A stretch of 64,000 nucleotides of DNA from Clostridiales bacterium (GCA_918292005.1 CAKJZJ010000004.1:33264-97263), one strand, 5' to 3'. Positions 44,373 to 55,395 are shown, counted from the stretch's first letter. Numbers and translations: made by a program. The notes: generated by a model not told the origin, from the sequence alone.

Positions 44373-44666
44373 GTGAATATGAATAATTACTTTGAAGAAA
44401 TAATTAATATATGTAAAATGCCACTAAAAGAAATCACTGATGAATTAAAAATTATACAAATAGGTAATAGGGCATTGTATATCAGTAATTTTAAAAAACT
44501 ATTAGAATATGGTGGCGAGAAAATTACACTCAAAACAAAAACTGGAAATTTTGTAATTGAAGGTAATGATTTGTTTATAAGACAAGCAAACAAAGGCGAG
44601 CTAATGGTTAGCGGTAATATTATGTGCTGTGGAGCAAATCTAGATTATGAAAAGAAAACAAAATAA
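44373..44666 (+). CDS. yqfC: sporulation protein YqfC
   Basis: The 97-residue protein matches YqfC (LEYGGEKITLKTKTGNFVIEG, then GELMVSGNIMCCGANLD), a mother-cell sporulation protein found with YqfD. The GTG at 44373 has an AGGTGAG site; ATG 44379 is an alternative. CATATATA boxes just upstream (near 44350) are compatible with sigma-E control. The gene overlaps yqfD by 20 bases. Confidence 0.85.
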   Translation: MNMNNYFEEIINICKMPLKEITDELKIIQIGNRALYISNFKKLLEYGGEKITLKTKTGNFVIEGNDLFIRQANKGELMVSGNIMCCGANLDYEKKTK

Positions 44667-45768
44667 TAATTATGATAATGCTATTTATAGTCGTATTGAG
44701 TGTAGTGGTTATGGTGTTGTAAACGTAGTTTCTAATTTTATAAAAAACAACATTGAGATTTTTAATATAGAAAAGAATGTAAATGAAATTAGTTTTTATG
44801 TATATACTAAAGATTTAAATAAAATTGCGAAAATAAATATTGATAATTGCGATATAAATATTGTAAAATCTAGTAAAAATAATAGGCTAAAACAATTAAT
44901 TTCTGGAATTTTGTGTATAGTAATTGTCATAAGCATAGTATGTTTATGTCAAAACAGATTATTTTATATAAAAATTTATGGTGTTGAAAATATTGATAAA
45001 AATGAGATAATTTCTTCGATTAGTATGTGTGGTGTAAAGAAATTTTCTATAATGAATTACGATTTACATTCGGTAGAAAAATATATCTATGATAATTATA
45101 ATGTCTCTATGGTTAGTGCAATTAATAAAGGTTCTTGTTTGATTATTAATATAAAAGAAGAAATTCCTAATTCGAAAATGAATTATAATCCGATTGTGTC
45201 TCCGTGTAATCTTATCGTAGATAGTATAGATATTTATTCTGGTACTCTGTGCGTAGAGCCAAATTCTATTGTTTATACCAATGATGTTTTAGTAGAGCCG
45301 TGGGTTATGATTGATGGTGAAAAAGTGTATGTTGAACCATCTGCTAAAATCTGTGGTAAAACATATTTGACGGAAAGTTTTGTATTTGATAATTTATCGT
45401 ATCATAATATTCGCACCGGTAAATATCAATGTGTTTCCTGCGAAATGTTTTTGGGTAAAATTTCTTTATTTAATTCTAGTAAAGATGTCTCATTTGATAA
45501 TTATGAAATAATGGTTAATTGTACAAATACATCATTAATGTTACCTATTAGATGTGTTAAAACTATTGCTTATGAATTGAATACCATTGAGGTTGTTAAT
45601 GATTTTAATTCTAAAAAAGATATTATAATTGAAACACTCAAAAATAATTGTATGTCTAGACTTATTCCATGTATGTCTGTATATGATCAGTACAGTGATA
45701 TTAATTCTTATGAATCTGGTTATATTCTGAACTATACCATATGTTGTGAAGTGCTAATTAATTATTAG
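44647..45768 (+). CDS. yqfD: sporulation protein YqfD
   Basis: The 373-residue protein has a cytoplasmic N-terminal domain (about 90 residues), one membrane helix (LISGILCIVIVISIVCLC) and a large external region with POTRA-like start FYIKIYGVENIDKNEI and repeated EPW/VEPSA blocks, as in YqfD. The family is sigma-E dependent and needed for sporulation in Bacillus. It overlaps yqfC, so they are co-expressed. PhoH normally follows yqfD but is not here. Confidence 0.92.
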   Translation: MKRKQNNNYDNAIYSRIECSGYGVVNVVSNFIKNNIEIFNIEKNVNEISFYVYTKDLNKIAKINIDNCDINIVKSSKNNRLKQLISGILCIVIVISIVCLCQNRLFYIKIYGVENIDKNEIISSISMCGVKKFSIMNYDLHSVEKYIYDNYNVSMVSAINKGSCLIINIKEEIPNSKMNYNPIVSPCNLIVDSIDIYSGTLCVEPNSIVYTNDVLVEPWVMIDGEKVYVEPSAKICGKTYLTESFVFDNLSYHNIRTGKYQCVSCEMFLGKISLFNSSKDVSFDNYEIMVNCTNTSLMLPIRCVKTIAYELNTIEVVNDFNSKKDIIIETLKNNCMSRLIPCMSVYDQYSDINSYESGYILNYTICCEVLINY

Positions 45769-45827
45769 TTTTTATTGATTATTTTATCATTCTTTGATAT
45801 AACAAATGAGAAGGGTTATTTTGATAT

Positions 45828-46340
45828 ATGGTTATTAATTTTAATAAAAAAACTTTTAATTCTAAATACATTGCTAAAATCAGTATGGCATATGACTATG
45901 CTCTTGATTTTTTAAAGATTTCTAATAAGAATCTAGAGATTAATATTAGTTTTGTTTCTAAAAACGAAATTAAATCTTTGAATGCTAATTTTAGAAACAT
46001 GGACAAGGTTACTGATGTTTTGTCTTTTCCTACTCTTTTAGAGCCTAATAAAACAAATATGCAAGTTATTATTGATAAACTCAATAATAATGTTTTTTTG
46101 ACCGATCTAAACCCTGAAACTAATTGCATTGTGATTGGTGATGTCTGTATATGTAAGCAAATTGTCTATCAACATGCTAAAGAGTATGGTAATACTAGAA
46201 TGCGTGAAATGGTGTATATGGCTGTTCATGGATTATTGCATCTGCTGGGTTATGACCATATATTAGACGATGATCGCAAAATTATGCGTGGAATAGAAGA
46301 GGAAATTATGGCTCATTTGGATTTAAAAAGGGGTGTGTAA
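45828..46340 (+). CDS. ybeY: endoribonuclease/rRNA maturation factor YbeY
   Basis: The 170-residue protein has the zinc motif HGLLHLLGYDH (three histidines) and FRNMDKVTDVLSFP. YbeY trims 16S rRNA 3' ends and helps ribosome quality control. It precedes era by two bases, as in many Firmicutes, though the usual dgkA and cdd genes between them are missing. Confidence 0.95.
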   Translation: MVINFNKKTFNSKYIAKISMAYDYALDFLKISNKNLEINISFVSKNEIKSLNANFRNMDKVTDVLSFPTLLEPNKTNMQVIIDKLNNNVFLTDLNPETNCIVIGDVCICKQIVYQHAKEYGNTRMREMVYMAVHGLLHLLGYDHILDDDRKIMRGIEEEIMAHLDLKRGV

Positions 46341-46342
46341 AT

Positions 46343-47230
46343 ATGAAGTCTGGTTTTGTTGCTATACTTGGAATGCCCAATGTGGGTAAAAGTACTCTAT
46401 TAAATGCAATTTTAAAGGAAAAAGTATCAATAGTATCTCCCAAGCCACAAACAACACGAAATAAGATCCTTGGTATATATAATGATGCCGATAGTCAAAT
46501 AGCATTTATAGATACGCCAGGTATTCATACATCACATAATAAACTTGATGAATATATGGAAAAAGCTATTAATTCTGCAAAAAATGATGTAGATGTGCTT
46601 TTATATGTGATAGATGGAACAAAAAAAATTAATACAAATGTGATTGATAATCTCAACAAGTACTCTCAGGGCATAAAAAACATTATTTTGATTGTAAATA
46701 AAATTGATGATACTACTTATGAAAAATTATATCCCGAATTGGCCAAATGCAATAGTCTAGAGAATGTTAAAGATATTATTCCTGTATCTGCACTAAAAGG
46801 TAAAAATATTGATGAAGTTATAAAGGTTATTAAAAAATATTTGCACGATGAAATTAAATATTTTGATGACGATGTTTATACCGACAAATCTATTAAATTT
46901 TTGGTTGCTGAGATAATTAGAGAAAAGGCTCTTTGGTTATTACAAGATGAATTACCACACGGATTGGCTGTTGAAATTACTTCATTTAAAGAGGGTGGGA
47001 CTCTGTGTGAAATTAATGCTGATATTATCACAGAGAAATCATCTCATAAGCAAATTATTATTGGTAAAAATGGTATAATGTTAAAAAATATCGGCACAAA
47101 AGCAAGAATAGATATAGAAAAATTGGTTGGTCAAAAGGTCATGTTGCAATTATTTGTTAAAGTTCGCGAAAACTGGAGAGAATCTGGTAGTAGTGTTAGG
47201 GCATATGGTTACAACGATCAAGATTTATAA
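46343..47230 (+). CDS. era: GTPase Era
   Basis: The 295-residue GTPase has GMPNVGKST, KPQTTRNKI, DTPGIH and NKID motifs and a C-terminal KH domain (IIIGKNGIMLKNIGTKARID) that binds the 16S rRNA 3' end. Needed for 30S assembly. It follows ybeY and precedes recO in the classical order. Confidence 0.97.
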   Translation: MKSGFVAILGMPNVGKSTLLNAILKEKVSIVSPKPQTTRNKILGIYNDADSQIAFIDTPGIHTSHNKLDEYMEKAINSAKNDVDVLLYVIDGTKKINTNVIDNLNKYSQGIKNIILIVNKIDDTTYEKLYPELAKCNSLENVKDIIPVSALKGKNIDEVIKVIKKYLHDEIKYFDDDVYTDKSIKFLVAEIIREKALWLLQDELPHGLAVEITSFKEGGTLCEINADIITEKSSHKQIIIGKNGIMLKNIGTKARIDIEKLVGQKVMLQLFVKVRENWRESGSSVRAYGYNDQDL

Positions 47231-47285
47231 AAATACACAAATATGAATAATTATAATAGAAGCAGTAATAAATAAAGGAAATATT

Positions 47286-48011
47286 TTGGAAGAAATTGAA
47301 GTAACTGGTATTGTACTCAATTCGATTAAACAAGGTGAAAAAGATAGGATTATCAAAATATTCAGTGTGGAATTGGGTGGAATATCTTGTGTTTTAAAAG
47401 GTGTTGAAAATAGTAATGCCAAGCTAAAATATGCTTGTCAACCTTTTTGTTTTGCGAGATTTGATTTGGCTAAAAGTGGTGAATTTTATTTAGTCAAACA
47501 AGTAGATTTGATAGATACATTTTTTGACTTAACGTCCAATTATACTGCTTATTCTCTTTGTTTTTCGATGTTGGAAGTTTGTAATGTTTTACTTAAACCA
47601 AATATTATTAGTGAAAGATTGTTTTTGTGTTTGATAAAGAGTTTGAAAACAATTGTGTATGGAGGTATAGATGAATATTTGGTTGCTTTGAAATTTTATT
47701 TAGATATGCTCAGTATTATAGGATACAAGCCAAATTTTGAGTATTGCGATACCTGTGGTATGAAATTTATTGGGGACATTAAATATGATTACCAAGAAGG
47801 TATGTTTAGATGTACGAATTGTCCTGGTGGCATAAAAATTTCAAAAAAAGATTTTATGACCATAAAGATTATCTTTGATACCGACTATGAAAAACTGCAA
47901 ACCATTAAACTGCATAACGATTCTGTACAGTATGCATTCCGTCTAGTTGTACGTAATGTATGTAGTAGATTGAATTACAGAATAAAATCAATTAATTTGG
48001 ATTTTGATTAA
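47286..48011 (+). CDS. recO: DNA repair protein RecO
   Basis: The 241-residue protein has the OB-fold start EEIEVTGIVLNSIKQGEKDRI and the C-terminal zinc motif CDTCGMKF ... FRCTNC. RecO loads RecA with RecR. The start codon is TTG at 47286 with AAAGG upstream. Confidence 0.94.
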   Translation: MEEIEVTGIVLNSIKQGEKDRIIKIFSVELGGISCVLKGVENSNAKLKYACQPFCFARFDLAKSGEFYLVKQVDLIDTFFDLTSNYTAYSLCFSMLEVCNVLLKPNIISERLFLCLIKSLKTIVYGGIDEYLVALKFYLDMLSIIGYKPNFEYCDTCGMKFIGDIKYDYQEGMFRCTNCPGGIKISKKDFMTIKIIFDTDYEKLQTIKLHNDSVQYAFRLVVRNVCSRLNYRIKSINLDFD

Positions 48012-48085
48012 TGCATAATTATACATTTTTGATATGTTCTAGCATTTGAAGTTGAATCTAATATTTACTAATAAAAAGAAAATTT

Positions 48086-48114
48086 TTGCGACTGAAAGGT
48101 TGCAATATTTTTTT
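48086..48114 (+). terminator. terminator after recO
   Basis: Stem TTGCGAC/GTTGCAA (one wobble) is followed by a T-rich run. Confidence 0.72.
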
Positions 48115-48161
48115 AAAAAATATATACTTATTCACAGTAGACTTAAATTAAAGGAGAAAAT

Positions 48162-50807
48162 ATGGCAAAGAAATACGTTTATTTGTTTAGCGAAGGTAAT
48201 GCTAAAATGAGAGAACTTCTTGGTGGTAAAGGTGCAAACCTAGCAGAAATGACTAATCTTGGATTACCAGTTCCACAGGGATTTACAATTTCTACAGAGG
48301 CTTGTACTCAATACTATGAAGACGGAAGACAAATTAATCCAGAAATCCAAGCTGAGATTATGGAGTATATTGGTAAAATGGAGAATATAACCGGTAAGAA
48401 ATTCGGTGATAAAGAGAATCCATTATTAGTTTCTGTTCGTTCTGGTGCTAGGGCATCTATGCCTGGAATGATGGATACTATTCTAAATTTGGGTTTGAAT
48501 GAGAATGTTGTAGAAGTAATTTCTAAAAAGTCTGGTAACCCTAGATGGGCTTGGGACTGTTATAGAAGATTTATTCAGATGTTCTCTGATGTCGTTATGG
48601 AAGTAGGTAAGAAATACTTCGAAAAACTTATCGATCAAATGAAAGAGAAAAAACACGTAGTATATGATGTAGATTTGACTGCTGATGATTTAAAAGAATT
48701 GGCTAGACAATTCAAAGCTGAGTATAAAAAACAATTAGGAAAAGATTTCCCAGATGATCCAAAGGAACAATTATTTGAGGCTATCAAGGCAGTGTTCCGT
48801 TCTTGGGATAATCCTAGAGCAAATGTATATCGTATGGATCACGATATTCCTTATAGTTGGGGTACTGCTGTCAATGTTCAAATGATGGCATTCGGTAATA
48901 TGGGTGAAACATCTGGTACAGGTGTTGCATTTACTAGAAATCCTGCTACAGGTGAAAAAGGTCTAATGGGTGAATTCTTAATGAATGCACAAGGTGAAGA
49001 CGTTGTTGCTGGTGTTAGAACACCTATGCCTATTGCAAAAATGGCTGAAATTATGCCAGAAGTATACAAACAATTCCTAGATATCTGCAATACTCTAGAG
49101 AAACATTATCGTGATATGCAAGATATGGAATTTACTATTGAAGATAAACATTTGTATATGTTGCAAACTAGAAATGGTAAAAGAACAGCTGCTGCAGCTA
49201 TTAGAATTGCATGTGACCTAATTGATGAAGGCATGATTACAGAAGAAGAAGCATTGATGCAGATAGATGCCAAGACTCTAGATATGTTATTACATCCAAC
49301 ATTTGATGTAGAGGCATTGAAGAAAGCAGATAAAAATAATGTAATTGGTAAAGGTATCGCTGCTTCTCCAGGTGCTGCTGCTGGTAAAATCGTATTTACT
49401 GCAGAAGATGCTGTAGAACACGGTAAGAGAAAAGAAAAAGTAGTTCTAGTTAGACTAGAGACTAGTCCAGAAGATATTGAGGGTATGAAATATGCTCAAG
49501 GTATTTTGACCGTACGTGGTGGTCAGACATCACACGCAGCCGTAGTTGCTAGAGGTATGGGTACTTGTTGTGTATCTGGTTGTGGTGAAATCAAGATGGA
49601 TGAAGAGAATAAATGCTTCACACTTGCTGGTCAGACATTCCATGAGGGTGATGAATTGTCATTAGATGGCTCTACTGGTAAAATTTATAATATTGCTATT
49701 AAGACTGTTCCTGCAGACCCTAATAGTGGATATTTCGGTAGAATCATGAAATTAGCAGATAAATACAGAAAGTTGGGTGTAAGAACCAATGCAGATACTC
49801 CAACTGATGCTAAACGTGCTGCTGAATTAGGTGCAGAAGGTATTGGTCTATGTAGAACAGAGCATATGTTCTTTGATCCAGATAGAATTGGAGCATTCAG
49901 AGAGATGATTTGTTCTGATACTGATGAAGAAAGAAAAGAAGCTCTTGATAAAATCGAACCAATGCAACAATCAGACTTTGAAGGTCTAATGGAAGCATTA
50001 CAGGGTAAGCCTGTTACTATCAGATATTTGGATCCACCTCTACATGAGTTCGTTCCTACTGATGAAGCAGACATTAAAGCTCTTGCAAAAGCAAAGAATA
50101 AAACAGTTGCACAAATCAAACAATATATTACAGATTTACACGAAACCAATCCAATGATGGGTCATCGTGGTTGTAGACTAGCAGTTACATATCCTGCTAT
50201 TGCTGAGATGCAGACCAGAGCTGTAATCAAAGCTGCAATTAATGTTCAAGCTAGACACAAAGACTGGAAGGTTGTTCCAGAAATCATGATTCCTTTAATT
50301 GGAGACACAAAGGAATTGGCATTTGTAAAGAAAATTGTTGTTGCTACTGCTGATGCTGTTATCAAACAAGCAAAATCAAAATTAAAATATGAAGTTGGTA
50401 CTATGATTGAGATTCCTAGAGCTGCTCTAACTGCTGACGAAATCGCTAAAGATGCAGAATTTTTCTGTTTCGGTACCAATGACTTGACACAGATGACATT
50501 TGGATTTAGCCGTGATGATGCTGGTAAATTCTTACCATCTTATTATCAAAATAAAATATTTGAGTCTGATCCATTTGCAAGACTAGATACAATAGGTGTA
50601 GGTAAACTAATGGATATGGCTGTTAAACTAGGTAAATCTACTAGACCAAATCTACATTGTGGTATCTGTGGTGAACATGGTGGTGATCCTTCTTCTATAG
50701 AATTCTGTCATCAGATTGGTCTAACATATGTATCTTGTTCTCCATTCAGAGTTCCTATTGCTAGACTTGCTGCTGCTCAAGCTGCTATTAAACACAAAAA
50801 TAAATAA
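48162..50807 (+). CDS. ppdK: pyruvate, phosphate dikinase
   Basis: The 881-residue enzyme interconverts pyruvate, ATP and Pi with PEP, AMP and PPi, and serves as a PPi-linked glycolytic step in anaerobes. The N-terminal ATP-grasp domain starts LFSEGNAKMRELLGGKGANL. The central swivelling domain carries the phospho-histidine in GGQTSHAAVVARGMG, and the C-terminal PEP domain ends with NLHCGICGEHGGDP with the catalytic cysteine. AAAGGAG precedes the ATG. The gene uses fewer rare codons than its neighbours, suggesting strong expression. Confidence 0.98.
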   Translation: MAKKYVYLFSEGNAKMRELLGGKGANLAEMTNLGLPVPQGFTISTEACTQYYEDGRQINPEIQAEIMEYIGKMENITGKKFGDKENPLLVSVRSGARASMPGMMDTILNLGLNENVVEVISKKSGNPRWAWDCYRRFIQMFSDVVMEVGKKYFEKLIDQMKEKKHVVYDVDLTADDLKELARQFKAEYKKQLGKDFPDDPKEQLFEAIKAVFRSWDNPRANVYRMDHDIPYSWGTAVNVQMMAFGNMGETSGTGVAFTRNPATGEKGLMGEFLMNAQGEDVVAGVRTPMPIAKMAEIMPEVYKQFLDICNTLEKHYRDMQDMEFTIEDKHLYMLQTRNGKRTAAAAIRIACDLIDEGMITEEEALMQIDAKTLDMLLHPTFDVEALKKADKNNVIGKGIAASPGAAAGKIVFTAEDAVEHGKRKEKVVLVRLETSPEDIEGMKYAQGILTVRGGQTSHAAVVARGMGTCCVSGCGEIKMDEENKCFTLAGQTFHEGDELSLDGSTGKIYNIAIKTVPADPNSGYFGRIMKLADKYRKLGVRTNADTPTDAKRAAELGAEGIGLCRTEHMFFDPDRIGAFREMICSDTDEERKEALDKIEPMQQSDFEGLMEALQGKPVTIRYLDPPLHEFVPTDEADIKALAKAKNKTVAQIKQYITDLHETNPMMGHRGCRLAVTYPAIAEMQTRAVIKAAINVQARHKDWKVVPEIMIPLIGDTKELAFVKKIVVATADAVIKQAKSKLKYEVGTMIEIPRAALTADEIAKDAEFFCFGTNDLTQMTFGFSRDDAGKFLPSYYQNKIFESDPFARLDTIGVGKLMDMAVKLGKSTRPNLHCGICGEHGGDPSSIEFCHQIGLTYVSCSPFRVPIARLAAAQAAIKHKNK

Positions 50808-50816
50808 TTATTTTGA

Positions 50817-50850
50817 GAAGATTGGGTGTTTCACCTAATCTTTCTCTTTG
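50817..50850 (+). terminator. terminator after ppdK
   Basis: Stem AGATTGGGTG/CACCTAATCT (50819-50828 with 50832-50841), followed by an interrupted T-rich run. Confidence 0.7.
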
Positions 50851-50893
50851 TAATATAATCTATAAATGCAGTAAAGCAAAAATGGAGATTGAT

Positions 50894-51391
50894 ATGGAAT
50901 TATTACAAGTTTTTGATAAAAACAAAAATATTTTGAATGAAAGTGTATCCAGAGATGACAAATATAATTTACCGGATGGTAAATATTTTATGATAGTTTT
51001 GATTTTTATTCAAAATGATAGAGGACAATTCCTATTACAAAAGACATCTAAATCTAGACATTCATGTTTCGCCACGACTGGTGGACATGTGTCTTTTGGT
51101 GATGATGGCTCGTATACTGTATTAAAAGAAGTAAAAGAAGAATTAGGATTGAATATTTCCAAAGATAAAGTAAAATATGTGTGCACAAAAATCTTTAAAA
51201 ATTGTTTACTTGAGACATACTATTCTAATATGAATCTAGATATCAATTCTTTGTCATTACAGACTGAAGAGGTAGACTATGTTGACTGGTTTGATGTAGA
51301 GCATATTAATCATTTGATAGACACAAAAGAATTTCGTGAAGGAAACATAGAACCTTTCAGAGAGATACTAAGATATTTAAATAAAAATTAA
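50894..51391 (+). CDS. Nudix hydrolase
   Basis: The 165-residue protein has a Nudix box (GGHVSFGDDGSYTVLKEVKE, then ELG) of the isopentenyl-diphosphate isomerase/MutT-like type, with an N-terminal strand LLQVFDKNKNIL often seen in YfcD-like proteins. It probably hydrolyses a nucleoside diphosphate derivative. ATG 50894 is 6 bases after GGAG. The frame is open upstream through the ppdK terminator, but no start site is seen there. Confidence 0.85.
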   Translation: MELLQVFDKNKNILNESVSRDDKYNLPDGKYFMIVLIFIQNDRGQFLLQKTSKSRHSCFATTGGHVSFGDDGSYTVLKEVKEELGLNISKDKVKYVCTKIFKNCLLETYYSNMNLDINSLSLQTEEVDYVDWFDVEHINHLIDTKEFREGNIEPFREILRYLNKN

Positions 51392-51476
51392 TATACCAGA
51401 AATAATGCTAAAATCATTTAACTTATTGAATTATTTTTGTTATTATAAATATATACGAAGAAATAGGAGTAGTTTT

Positions 51477-51722
51477 ATGTTTAGAAAAAGTAAAGCAAGA
51501 ATGATTAGTGATGCAATAAGCGGAGTAGTATTATTGTGTGCTGTATTATCATATATTTTGATTGTTGCTTTTACTGGTAAATGGCATCCATCTTGGGTAA
51601 TTTTGCCTTGTGCCATTGTATTTGCTTCTGTTCTTACTATTGTTGTTAATGCAGTAACAAGAGTAAAGAAAGATGGTGAAGAAGATGTAAAGGACACATT
51701 CAATAGAAAGAATAAGATTTAA
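51477..51722 (+). CDS. small membrane protein, two helices
   Basis: The 81-residue protein has a basic N terminus, two membrane helices (about 11-32 and 41-62) and a charged tail. It is not recognised. AGGAG precedes the ATG at 51477 by 7 bases. It ends at a good terminator. Confidence 0.68.
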   Translation: MFRKSKARMISDAISGVVLLCAVLSYILIVAFTGKWHPSWVILPCAIVFASVLTIVVNAVTRVKKDGEEDVKDTFNRKNKI

Positions 51723-51735
51723 TCAAGTCCGTATT

Positions 51736-51761
51736 GTAAGGCGTATGCCTTACTTTTTTTT
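51736..51761 (+). terminator. terminator before dnaG
   Basis: Stem GTAAGGC/GCCTTAC with a GTAT loop and eight T. Confidence 0.9.
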
Positions 51762-51855
51762 GTGATATTATATGCAATTAATATAATTTTATTCAAAATA
51801 AAGGAAATATGAAATATATATCGTAAATATATATTGTGAAATAAGGAGAGTACTT

Positions 51856-53634
51856 TTGGATAAAGGTTTTAATGAAGAGTGGATTGAAAAATTAAAACAG
51901 AGTAATGACATAGTGTCTGTTGTGGGGAAATATATTACACTAGCTAAAAAGGGTAGAACTTGGTGGGCATGTTGTCCATTTCATTTCGAAAAAACACCAT
52001 CTTTCGCTGTAAATGATATTGAACAATATTTTCATTGCTTTGGATGTGGTGCTAGTGGTGATGTAATTAAATTCGTGGAAAAATATGAGTCTTTAGATTT
52101 CTATGATGCATGTGCAAAGCTTGCCGAATATGCAGGTATGGAATTGCCGGAGTATAAAACTGATGAAAATTTATTGAAAACCAAGAAAAAACGTGAAAGA
52201 ATATATCAGGCTCTACTAGATGCTGCTAGGTATTATTACTCAAATTTAAAATTAAAAGAATCTCAAGTGGCTCTAGATTATCTGTCTAAACGTAAATTAG
52301 ATACGGCAACTATAAAAGAGTTTGGTTTGGGGTATAGTCTAGGTTGGACGGAAGCAATCAAGTATTTAAACTCTAAAGGATATACGGACGAAGAATTAAT
52401 TGATGCTGGTATTGCAGAAAAACGTAGCGATGGGACACTTTATGATGTATATGCCAAACGTTTAATTTTCCCAATTTTCAATATTTATGGCAATATTGTT
52501 GGCTTTAGTGGGAGAGTTTTAGAAAAATCGGATTTTGCTAAATACAAAAATACATCTCAAACATTAGTCTTTGATAAAAGTAAATGTATTTATGGAATTA
52601 ATCAATTAAAGAAACTGAAAAATACTGAGAATATTAAAGAAGTTGTAATAGTTGAAGGTCAGATGGATGTCATATCCCTCTACAAGGCAGGAGTTAGAAA
52701 TGCAGTAGCATGTATGGGAACTGCTTTAACGCCATCTCATGCGAAGGATTTAAAAAGATTTTCAGACAAAGTTATTTTGTGTTTTGATGGGGATAGTGCT
52801 GGTCAAAAGGCTACTTTGCGTAGTATAGAAATATTGTTTAATGCAGGCATGAATGTGTTTATTGTTACTATTCCTAATAATAATGATCCAGATGAATTTA
52901 TAAATTTATATGGAATAAATGAATGGAATAAGATGTTGTCTGGGGCTTATTATTGGGTGGAATTTTTAATCAGGGATTTTGCAAATCACTATGATTTGAC
53001 CAAAATGGAACAGAAGAATAAGTTTATTTCCGATTCACTCAATGTTATCAAAAAATTGCCAACAAATTCCGAACAAGAGATATATTTAAAAATGGTTCAG
53101 GATATGTCTAATGTGTCTATTAATGTGCTAAAGAGTGATTTAAAAAATGGTACAAATACAGAATTAAAACAAGAAGACATAAAAGAACAAATAGAAGATA
53201 AGCAAATAAATTTAAAAGATAATGCTTACGTAAAAGCAGTAAAATTTATAATTTCGGCATTGATACATAAGAAAGAATATGCTAAACTAGATGATAGGAT
53301 TAGGCAGAGTTTACTTAATAGCGACTATGTAAAGATATATGATTATGTGGCTGGCGAACATAGTGAAGGTAGAATACCAATAGTTAGCAAACTTTTTGAT
53401 ATGTTTGATGTAGAAGGACAAAAAGATATATATGATGTAGTCAATTTTGTATTTGTTGCTGGCGAAGATAATGAAAAATACTATAATGATTGTGTGAAAA
53501 TTTTGGTTAAAACTGGATTGACTACACAAAAAGATCAATTATTGGCTAAATTATCTAAAACTAAAGATAGTGAAGAGAAAAAGGCTATAATGTCTGAAAT
53601 ACAAAAAATATTAATAATGGAAAAAACAAAATAA
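51856..53634 (+). CDS. dnaG: DNA primase
   Basis: The 592-residue primase has the CHC2-type zinc domain ([15 protein letters not shown] ... [11 protein letters not shown]), the catalytic core with [20 protein letters not shown], and a Toprim domain with VIVEGQMDV and [11 protein letters not shown]. The C-terminal helicase-binding region is divergent, as usual. The TTG start at 51856 is 7 bases after AAGGAG. rpoD follows 17 bases later. Confidence 0.97.
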   Translation: MDKGFNEEWIEKLKQSNDIVSVVGKYITLAKKGRTWWACCPFHFEKTPSFAVNDIEQYFHCFGCGASGDVIKFVEKYESLDFYDACAKLAEYAGMELPEYKTDENLLKTKKKRERIYQALLDAARYYYSNLKLKESQVALDYLSKRKLDTATIKEFGLGYSLGWTEAIKYLNSKGYTDEELIDAGIAEKRSDGTLYDVYAKRLIFPIFNIYGNIVGFSGRVLEKSDFAKYKNTSQTLVFDKSKCIYGINQLKKLKNTENIKEVVIVEGQMDVISLYKAGVRNAVACMGTALTPSHAKDLKRFSDKVILCFDGDSAGQKATLRSIEILFNAGMNVFIVTIPNNNDPDEFINLYGINEWNKMLSGAYYWVEFLIRDFANHYDLTKMEQKNKFISDSLNVIKKLPTNSEQEIYLKMVQDMSNVSINVLKSDLKNGTNTELKQEDIKEQIEDKQINLKDNAYVKAVKFIISALIHKKEYAKLDDRIRQSLLNSDYVKIYDYVAGEHSEGRIPIVSKLFDMFDVEGQKDIYDVVNFVFVAGEDNEKYYNDCVKILVKTGLTTQKDQLLAKLSKTKDSEEKKAIMSEIQKILIMEKTK

Positions 53635-53651
53635 TTAGCGATGGAGAAAAT

Positions 53652-54707
53652 ATGGATAGTTTAGAAAAAGAATTTCAAGAAATATTGAAAAATGCGAAAA
53701 GAGATGGAAATTCTATTACTGAAGAAGATTTAGGTGAAAAACTCATCAATTATGAATTAACTGCTGAAGAGATGGAGAAATTCAAGGCAAGACTAGAAGA
53801 TGAAGGCATAGATGTTGAGCCATCAATGGACGAAACCATCAAAGATGATGAACTCAAAGAACTTATTAGTAATGTAAAAGTAGATGATCCAGTAAAAATG
53901 TATTTAAAGGATATTGGACAAGCACAATTGCTTACTTCAGAGCAAGAAGTAGAATTAGCTAAAAGAATCCTTGAAGGCGACAAAAATGCTAAAAAAGAAT
54001 TGTCCGAGAGAAACTTAAAACTAGTTGTTAGTATCGCCAAAAAGTATGTTAATAGAAGTAGCATGCAATTTTTGGATTTGATTCAAGAGGGGAATTTGGG
54101 ACTTTTAAAGGCTGTAGAAAAATTTGACTATACCAAAGGCTTTAGATTTTCTACATACGCTACTTGGTGGATTAGACAATCAATTACTAGAGCAATTGCT
54201 GACCAAGCAAGAACTATAAGAATACCGGTACACATGGTAGAAACTATACATAGATTGTCTAGAGTTAGTAAACAATTAATGCAAGAATTAGGCAGAGATC
54301 CTACCAATGCAGAGATTGCTGAAAAAATGGGTATTAGTGAAAATAGAGTAATTGAAATACAAAAAATTGCACAAGATCCAGTATCTTTGGAGAGCCCTGT
54401 CGGTGAAGAAGATGAGAGCAAAATAAGTGATTTTGTGGAAGATGAATCAATCAAATCTCCTACAGACAATGCTGCTCAAGATATTCTAAAGTCACAATTA
54501 TTACAGGTTATAGAGACTCTTACTCCGAGAGAGCAAAAAGTAATTAGGCTAAGATATGGTCTAGATGATTCCCATCCAAGAACTCTAGAAGAAGTAGGCA
54601 AAGAATTTAATGTCACAAGGGAAAGAATAAGACAGATCGAAGCAAAAGCATTACGCAAACTAAGACATCCTAATAGATCAAAGAAATTGCAGGATTTTTA
54701 TGAATAG
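53652..54707 (+). CDS. rpoD: RNA polymerase primary sigma factor
   Basis: The 351-residue sigma-70 factor has region 1.2 ([19 protein letters not shown]), region 2 ([20 protein letters not shown]), region 3 and region 4 ([20 protein letters not shown]). The short, acidic N terminus is typical of Firmicutes. dnaG-rpoD-trmK is the conserved macromolecular-synthesis order. The 3' end overlaps trmK by 8 bases. Confidence 0.98.
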   Translation: MDSLEKEFQEILKNAKRDGNSITEEDLGEKLINYELTAEEMEKFKARLEDEGIDVEPSMDETIKDDELKELISNVKVDDPVKMYLKDIGQAQLLTSEQEVELAKRILEGDKNAKKELSERNLKLVVSIAKKYVNRSSMQFLDLIQEGNLGLLKAVEKFDYTKGFRFSTYATWWIRQSITRAIADQARTIRIPVHMVETIHRLSRVSKQLMQELGRDPTNAEIAEKMGISENRVIEIQKIAQDPVSLESPVGEEDESKISDFVEDESIKSPTDNAAQDILKSQLLQVIETLTPREQKVIRLRYGLDDSHPRTLEEVGKEFNVTRERIRQIEAKALRKLRHPNRSKKLQDFYE

Positions 54708-55395
54708 TCTGTCAAAAAGATTAAAGGCGATTGCTTCTCTAGTAGATGGTAAGTGTATAGCAGATGTTGGCTGTGACCATGGTAAGTTGGCAGATTATCT
54801 ATTAGAAAACAATATTATCGAATATGCCTATGTGTCTGATATTAGTGAATCATCGCTAAATAAGGCTATTAAATTATTGTCAAAATATAATAATCGATAT
54901 ATGGCAATATGCTGTGATGGATTATCTGGGTATAAAGATAATAATATAGATACTTGTATCATTTCTGGTATGGGTGGTGATGAAATAAATAAAATTATTT
55001 CTAGTAGTCCTATTAAAATCAAAAATTTTATTCTTTCACCACAGCATAATGAGATTATGGTGAAAAAATCCATGTTGAATAGTGGATACAGTATTGTTTA
55101 TGATATTATTATTAAGGATAAACATAAATTTTATAATATCGTAAAATATACTCAGTCAGATTCGCTTCAAAATGTTGATGAATTTGATTTATATTTTGGT
55201 AAAGATAATTTCATTAATAATAAAGATTTTGTGGAGTATTTAGATTACGAGACTCAAAAGATTAGCAATATTGTAAATCAGATTTCGGGCGAAAATAAAC
55301 AAGAATTGAAAAAATACTTGGAACTTTTAAAACTAGCAAAAGGAAGGTTAGATAATTATGAAAAAAATGTTGGAGTATCAAGCACTAGATATTGA
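54700..55395 (+). CDS. trmK: tRNA (adenine22-N1)-methyltransferase TrmK
   Basis: The 231-residue methyltransferase has the SAM motif [16 protein letters not shown] and [13 protein letters not shown], typical of TrmK, which methylates A22 of tRNAs. The C-terminal part is a helical coiled coil. The start lies within rpoD; the end overlaps the zinc-ribbon gene by 38 bases. Confidence 0.93.
   Translation: MNSLSKRLKAIASLVDGKCIADVGCDHGKLADYLLENNIIEYAYVSDISESSLNKAIKLLSKYNNRYMAICCDGLSGYKDNNIDTCIISGMGGDEINKIISSSPIKIKNFILSPQHNEIMVKKSMLNSGYSIVYDIIIKDKHKFYNIVKYTQSDSLQNVDEFDLYFGKDNFINNKDFVEYLDYETQKISNIVNQISGENKQELKKYLELLKLAKGRLDNYEKNVGVSSTRY

Noticed and set aside
48012-48161. Riboswitch before ppdK
   Set aside because: Only the recO terminator and AT-rich promoter DNA are visible; no conserved riboswitch core was recognised.
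53750-54064. Minus-strand serine-rich frame within rpoD
   Set aside because: It is the complement of the conserved sigma regions; composition is typical of an antisense shadow.
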